Below, in pieces: positions 60,962 through 64,000 of a DNA stretch of 64,000 nt. Origin of the DNA: Dendrophyllia cribrosa (lineage: Eukaryota; Cnidaria; Anthozoa; Scleractinia; Dendrophylliidae); assembly GCA_024195265.1 (NCBI GenBank), contig JAJLRJ010000010.1, forward strand, positions 15,848,759-15,912,758, read 5' to 3'. Numbering within the stretch: position 1 is the first letter of the stretch; every line of letters starts with the position of its first letter. A program made the position numbers and the translations under genes. Under the pieces are notes generated by a model. It was not told the DNA's origin and searched no databases. It saw only the letters and a program-made list of their open reading frames with translations.

Positions 60962-62548
60962 GGGTAGGGACAAAATGTGGGGTAGGCCATGGGGTAGGCC
61001 ATGGGGTAGGCCATGGCCTACCGGTGGTTAATTTCTTTAAAAAAATCCTAAAAAATAAATAAATAATTCCTCTTGAATACCATAAAATCTCTGTGTTAAA
61101 GAGTTCCAGCCTTGTACCACTTCATACAGCTAAAAGACAGAGTTTGCAGGGTTCGAGACTAACTTTTTAGCCTATGAGCCTTAAGTGGCTAGTGACAGGT
61201 TTGATTTAACTAGCCAAAATGAATTTTCACTGTCCAGACTTGTACGGGGTGGTAAAGGGGGGGGGGGGGGGGGGTGGTGGGGGTGGGGGGGGGGGGGGGT
61301 AGTTACAGCGACAGTTAAAGGAGGGGGGGGGGAATCTCCGAGACATTTAGTACTGCTATTGGTTTTCTTTTTTCAACCGAATTGAACATATTTTACTCCG
61401 TTTTAACTTATTTTGAATTTGTAAATATAAAAACCAAATTAATTTCAAAATCATTCAAACAAGAAAGATACTTTCTTCTTGGAAAAACGTGTATGTGACC
61501 TTTTGACCTCATTATTTATGCTAAATGAACGTGATGCCTGGAAGTTCCGCTTGATTTCATGCATGATATAAAATCAACAGCGCAAAGCAGTTTGATTCTT
61601 TCCTTTGTTGCTTTCGAAACAGAAAAGAAAAATCGTTCTTCATATGATGCCGTTTACAGTCTATGTGATAGTTTCTGTTCTCTCAATTTACTTAAATTGC
61701 GATTGATATGAAATAATTTTCAGTTTCATTTCCGTCCGGTGCAGTACCATTTTCAGTAAACCAGAATAGCTATAAGCTGAAAGTCAAAATCCGCCAAGTC
61801 TCGAGCCCTGGTTGCAGGGGTTGACTATTTTAAAAAGGTGCGTAAATTGAAACCCGAGATTATCCCCCAAGGATAGTTAATATAGTTATAGTATAAATGG
61901 AAACTTGAGTTGATAATAATGCATGGAAACTTGAGACATAATAGGCGCGTCGTATTTACGAAGCGGCAGATTTGAAACGTGCAAGGTCGACCATCTTCGC
62001 TCTGATTCAAATCGCTTCCAAAACGACTCAATAAGACACGGGAAAATAACACTATTATCAAAGATTATGTTACAGGTAATACAGCATTTGGGTTCCCTGT
62101 GGTAGTACTTTTCTTCGAATCCTTTCTCCGGCATGAATCATCAGGATTAAGATCTTATCTGAAGTAGCCGTTGCGTTCGGATTTGGATTTTCTGGATGCA
62201 TTATCACTTAGGATTTTAGTGAAAAATCCGTTTTTGCTTTCAAGAATCACGATTTGGATCCCCCACCCTCTCCCCCCAAAAAACCTGCACCTTTTAATTA
62301 TTAGTCTACCCCTCCATTTAACACAAACTCCCTGTCTTTAAGTTGTATGAAGTGGCACAAGGCTGGAACAGACAACACAGAGATTTTACAGTATTCAAAA
62401 GGAATTATTTGTTTATTTTTTAGGAATTTTTTTGTAAGAAATTAACCACCGGTAGGCCATGGCCTACCCCATGGCCTACCCCATGGCCTACACCATAGCC
62501 TATACCATGACCTAGGCCATGGGGTACCCCACGTTTTGTCCCTACCCA
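60962..62548. mobile_element. 1.6-kb DNA element with ~180-bp TIRs and 8-bp duplication
   Basis: Flanked by CTTAACTT at 60954-60961 and 62549-62556, the 8-bp duplication typical of hAT elements. TIRs begin GGGTAGGGACAAAATGTGGG and contain a 12-13-bp tandem unit GGGGTAGGCCAT (three or more copies per arm), then GGTGGTTAATTTCTT and a further 110 bp (arms 60962-61140 and 62337-62548). The interior has poly-G tracts (61257-61332) but no transposase. Confidence 0.82.
61257..61332. repeat. Interrupted poly-G tracts
   Basis: Several G runs of 6-18 separated by T or TT. Confidence 0.85.
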
Positions 62549-62939
62549 CTTAACTTGGTAGTTTGCGGACTATGCCTTGATGTGAGCTATTAACCACAGA
62601 AACGGAAAATACAAAACAAGAAACACAATACGCGCAAAAATATAGCGCGCCAGAAGCGACAGATTAAAACTAACCCGAGTCAAGCAAACGACGCATAAAA
62701 AACCTTTCCGCTATAGAACTCACAACTGATCAAATCAACTTACTTTCAAAAGGGCTAATGTTTATCCCTACACTCGTGACAAGAGAAAACCACAAAAGCA
62801 TCAACTGATGCAAGATTTTAAATAATTCGCAAGATGAATGCGTACGCGTCTTTGTATACATTTATCATAGTAAAGATAAAACACAACACCCCTTTCATGT
62901 TAGATCAAACTAGAATCTGCCAGTTCAACCATCAGTTGC

Positions 62940-63210
62940 AATAGAAAGCTACCTAGAAGAGGTGAAATTGCAACTCGCTGAAATGGAGATTACCAAGCCT
63001 AAGAACAACCTTCTATACAACGAACGCAAAGCGATCGAGGAGCTGAAAAATAACTCTGAAATAAATATTAGAAGGCAGACAAAGGCACTACTACGGTCAT
63101 TATGAACAAACACTGAAGAGAAAATCACAGAGGGTAAGATCCAACTTGATGATATGGAAAACTATAGACCCCTCGCAACACCTATGGTAGAATACAAGAT
63201 ATATTGATGA
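62940..63210 (+). pseudogene. Penelope-like polyprotein remnant (RT N-terminal side)
   Basis: One frame reads LLYNERKAIEELKNNSEINI, shifts, then shows ITEGKIQLDDMENYRPLATP. The pattern (N/P-ER-x-A-x-x-ELK...I-I-ADKG...YR-x-L) is the start of Penelope-like RTs. The central ADKG-like segment is damaged and the frame stops near 63105 and 63205. Confidence 0.6.
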
Positions 63211-63482
63211 CGTGTTCTCTTTGAAAGTTCTATATAGAACACCAACTCGTAATTTGCGGTCTCCGAGCCTTCATTGCTCGAGTCCATTATCCACTAAACG
63301 TAACTATTAAACTAAATGAAGGTCAATAAAGGATTTTTCTTCGCAGGTACAAAACAAATACACGGCTGAAATCAACATTCGGACCCGATCGGCTGTGTTG
63401 ACAATATCCTGGAATTATGGCGCGATTTCAGGGTCAAAATTAGATATGTGTAACTTCTGCCTTTTGACTTTCTAAATAAAAT

Positions 63483-63695
63483 CTTTTTATGCATTACTAC
63501 TTTTAAAAACACGTCGTTCTTTGTAAAGTAACTTTTGAAACAAGTTAACAGGCTCGTGCCGACTTTTAAACCCGCTACTTTGTGCATTACCACTTATAAA
63601 AACACACTAGTCCTCTCTTCTTTGTAAGATTACTTATGAAACAAATTTGAAGGCTCATGCCGACTTTTCAACCCGCTTCTTCTCTCGTTTCATAT
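63483..63695 (+). repeat. ~105-bp direct repeat (two copies)
   Basis: TTATGCATTACTACTTTTAA...GCCGACTTTTAAACCCGCTACTT recurs with changes as TTGTGCATTACCACTTATAA...GCCGACTTTTCAACCCGCTTCTT. Confidence 0.75.
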
Positions 63696-63721
63696 TTGTA
63701 AAGCCGTATGATATGTCACGC

Positions 63722-63802
63722 AACACTCCATGATTTGCGAACACTCCATGATGACTTGCGAACACTCAATGACTTGCGAACGCTCAATGACTTGCGAAAC
63801 AC
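63722..63802 (+). repeat. 18-20-bp tandem repeat
   Basis: TTGCGAACACTCCATGA and its variants ACTTGCGAACACTCAATG occur four to five times. Confidence 0.85.
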
Positions 63803-64000
63803 TTTTCGCCAGGCGTTCCTTGTCCTACTTGATCACGTGATCGATAAAACCCACGTTTCTTTCAGCTGACAGTCTCTCGATCTCGATTACGGTAGCACAT
63901 CTGTTTAATAGATTCAAACGTTCTCAGAGAGTGCGCTCAGCGCCTCATTGAAACTGCTGAGCGAATTACAAATTCTTCATCGCCTAATGCTGCCGCATCT

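Noticed and set aside
63722..63802. CRISPR-like spaced repeats
   Set aside because: Units are contiguous 18-20-bp tandem repeats without unique spacers, and the context is an animal genome.

Overview
The window looks like genomic DNA of a marine invertebrate, most likely a cnidarian and probably a stony coral. The reasons are AT-rich sequence dense in decayed transposons, DIRS-type, Penelope-type and R2/R4-type retroelements of the kinds common in cnidarians, spliced exon signals (a V-set-like immunoglobulin exon at 16990-17379; a first exon with an NRF1-like promoter site at 53361-53590), and no bacterial gene organisation. The taxon is inferred from remembered family resemblance, not from a search.

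The centrepiece is a complete virus-like element of the Polinton/Maverick (adintovirus-like) class at 26164-44769 (18.6 kb). It starts AG and ends CT and is flanked by a 6-bp direct repeat CACGAG (26158-26163 and 44770-44775). It carries a protein-primed family B DNA polymerase, a retrovirus-like integrase with a chromodomain, an FtsK/HerA-type packaging ATPase, an adenain-type protease, a double jelly-roll major capsid protein, a penton-like minor capsid protein, basic core-like proteins, a parvovirus-type phospholipase A2 protein, a collagen-like and tail-fibre-like attachment protein, a protein with two PPxY motifs, and several unrecognised proteins. Capsid, penton, core, protease and integrase frames are essentially open. 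Polymerase, fibre, ATPase, PLA2 and one small gene carry frameshifts or in-frame stops. Nearly all start codons share a TAAAATG-like context, and divergent gene pairs are separated by only 21-82 bp.

The left end of the element is rearranged. After 144 bp of terminal repeat comes an inverted copy of 451 bp of the right-flanking host DNA, followed by a full 374-bp terminal repeat, so 26310-27134 is the reverse complement of 44396-45220. This suggests template switching after integration. The host site was itself a 687-bp TTAA-flanked element (25572-26163 plus 44776-44870).

Left of the virus (1-26 kb): small inverted-repeat elements; a LINE with a restriction-like endonuclease sitting between (TAA)n tracts and split by a TA-flanked MITE (5.2-8.5 kb); a retroelement nuclease remnant (8.9-9.4 kb); a decayed DIRS-like element with gag, RT/RNase H and tyrosine recombinase (12.0-15.9 kb); the immunoglobulin exon; a RecQ-like helicase fragment inside inverted repeats (19.8-21.2 kb); an array of hairpin units (21.7-22.0 kb); and a 2-kb TIR element (23.6-25.6 kb).

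Right of the virus (45-64 kb): a TIR element with a partly duplicated end that was then split by a foldback element with a 9-bp duplication (45.6-49.2 kb); a 2.9-kb long-TIR element with a second RecQ-like fragment (50.0-53.0 kb); a probable gene start (53.36 kb) and a 5S-rRNA-like fragment; nested elements with TA and TTAA duplications (54.95-56.97 kb); Penelope ends; a second LINE remnant in (TTA)n; and a 1.6-kb element with an 8-bp duplication (60.96-62.55 kb).
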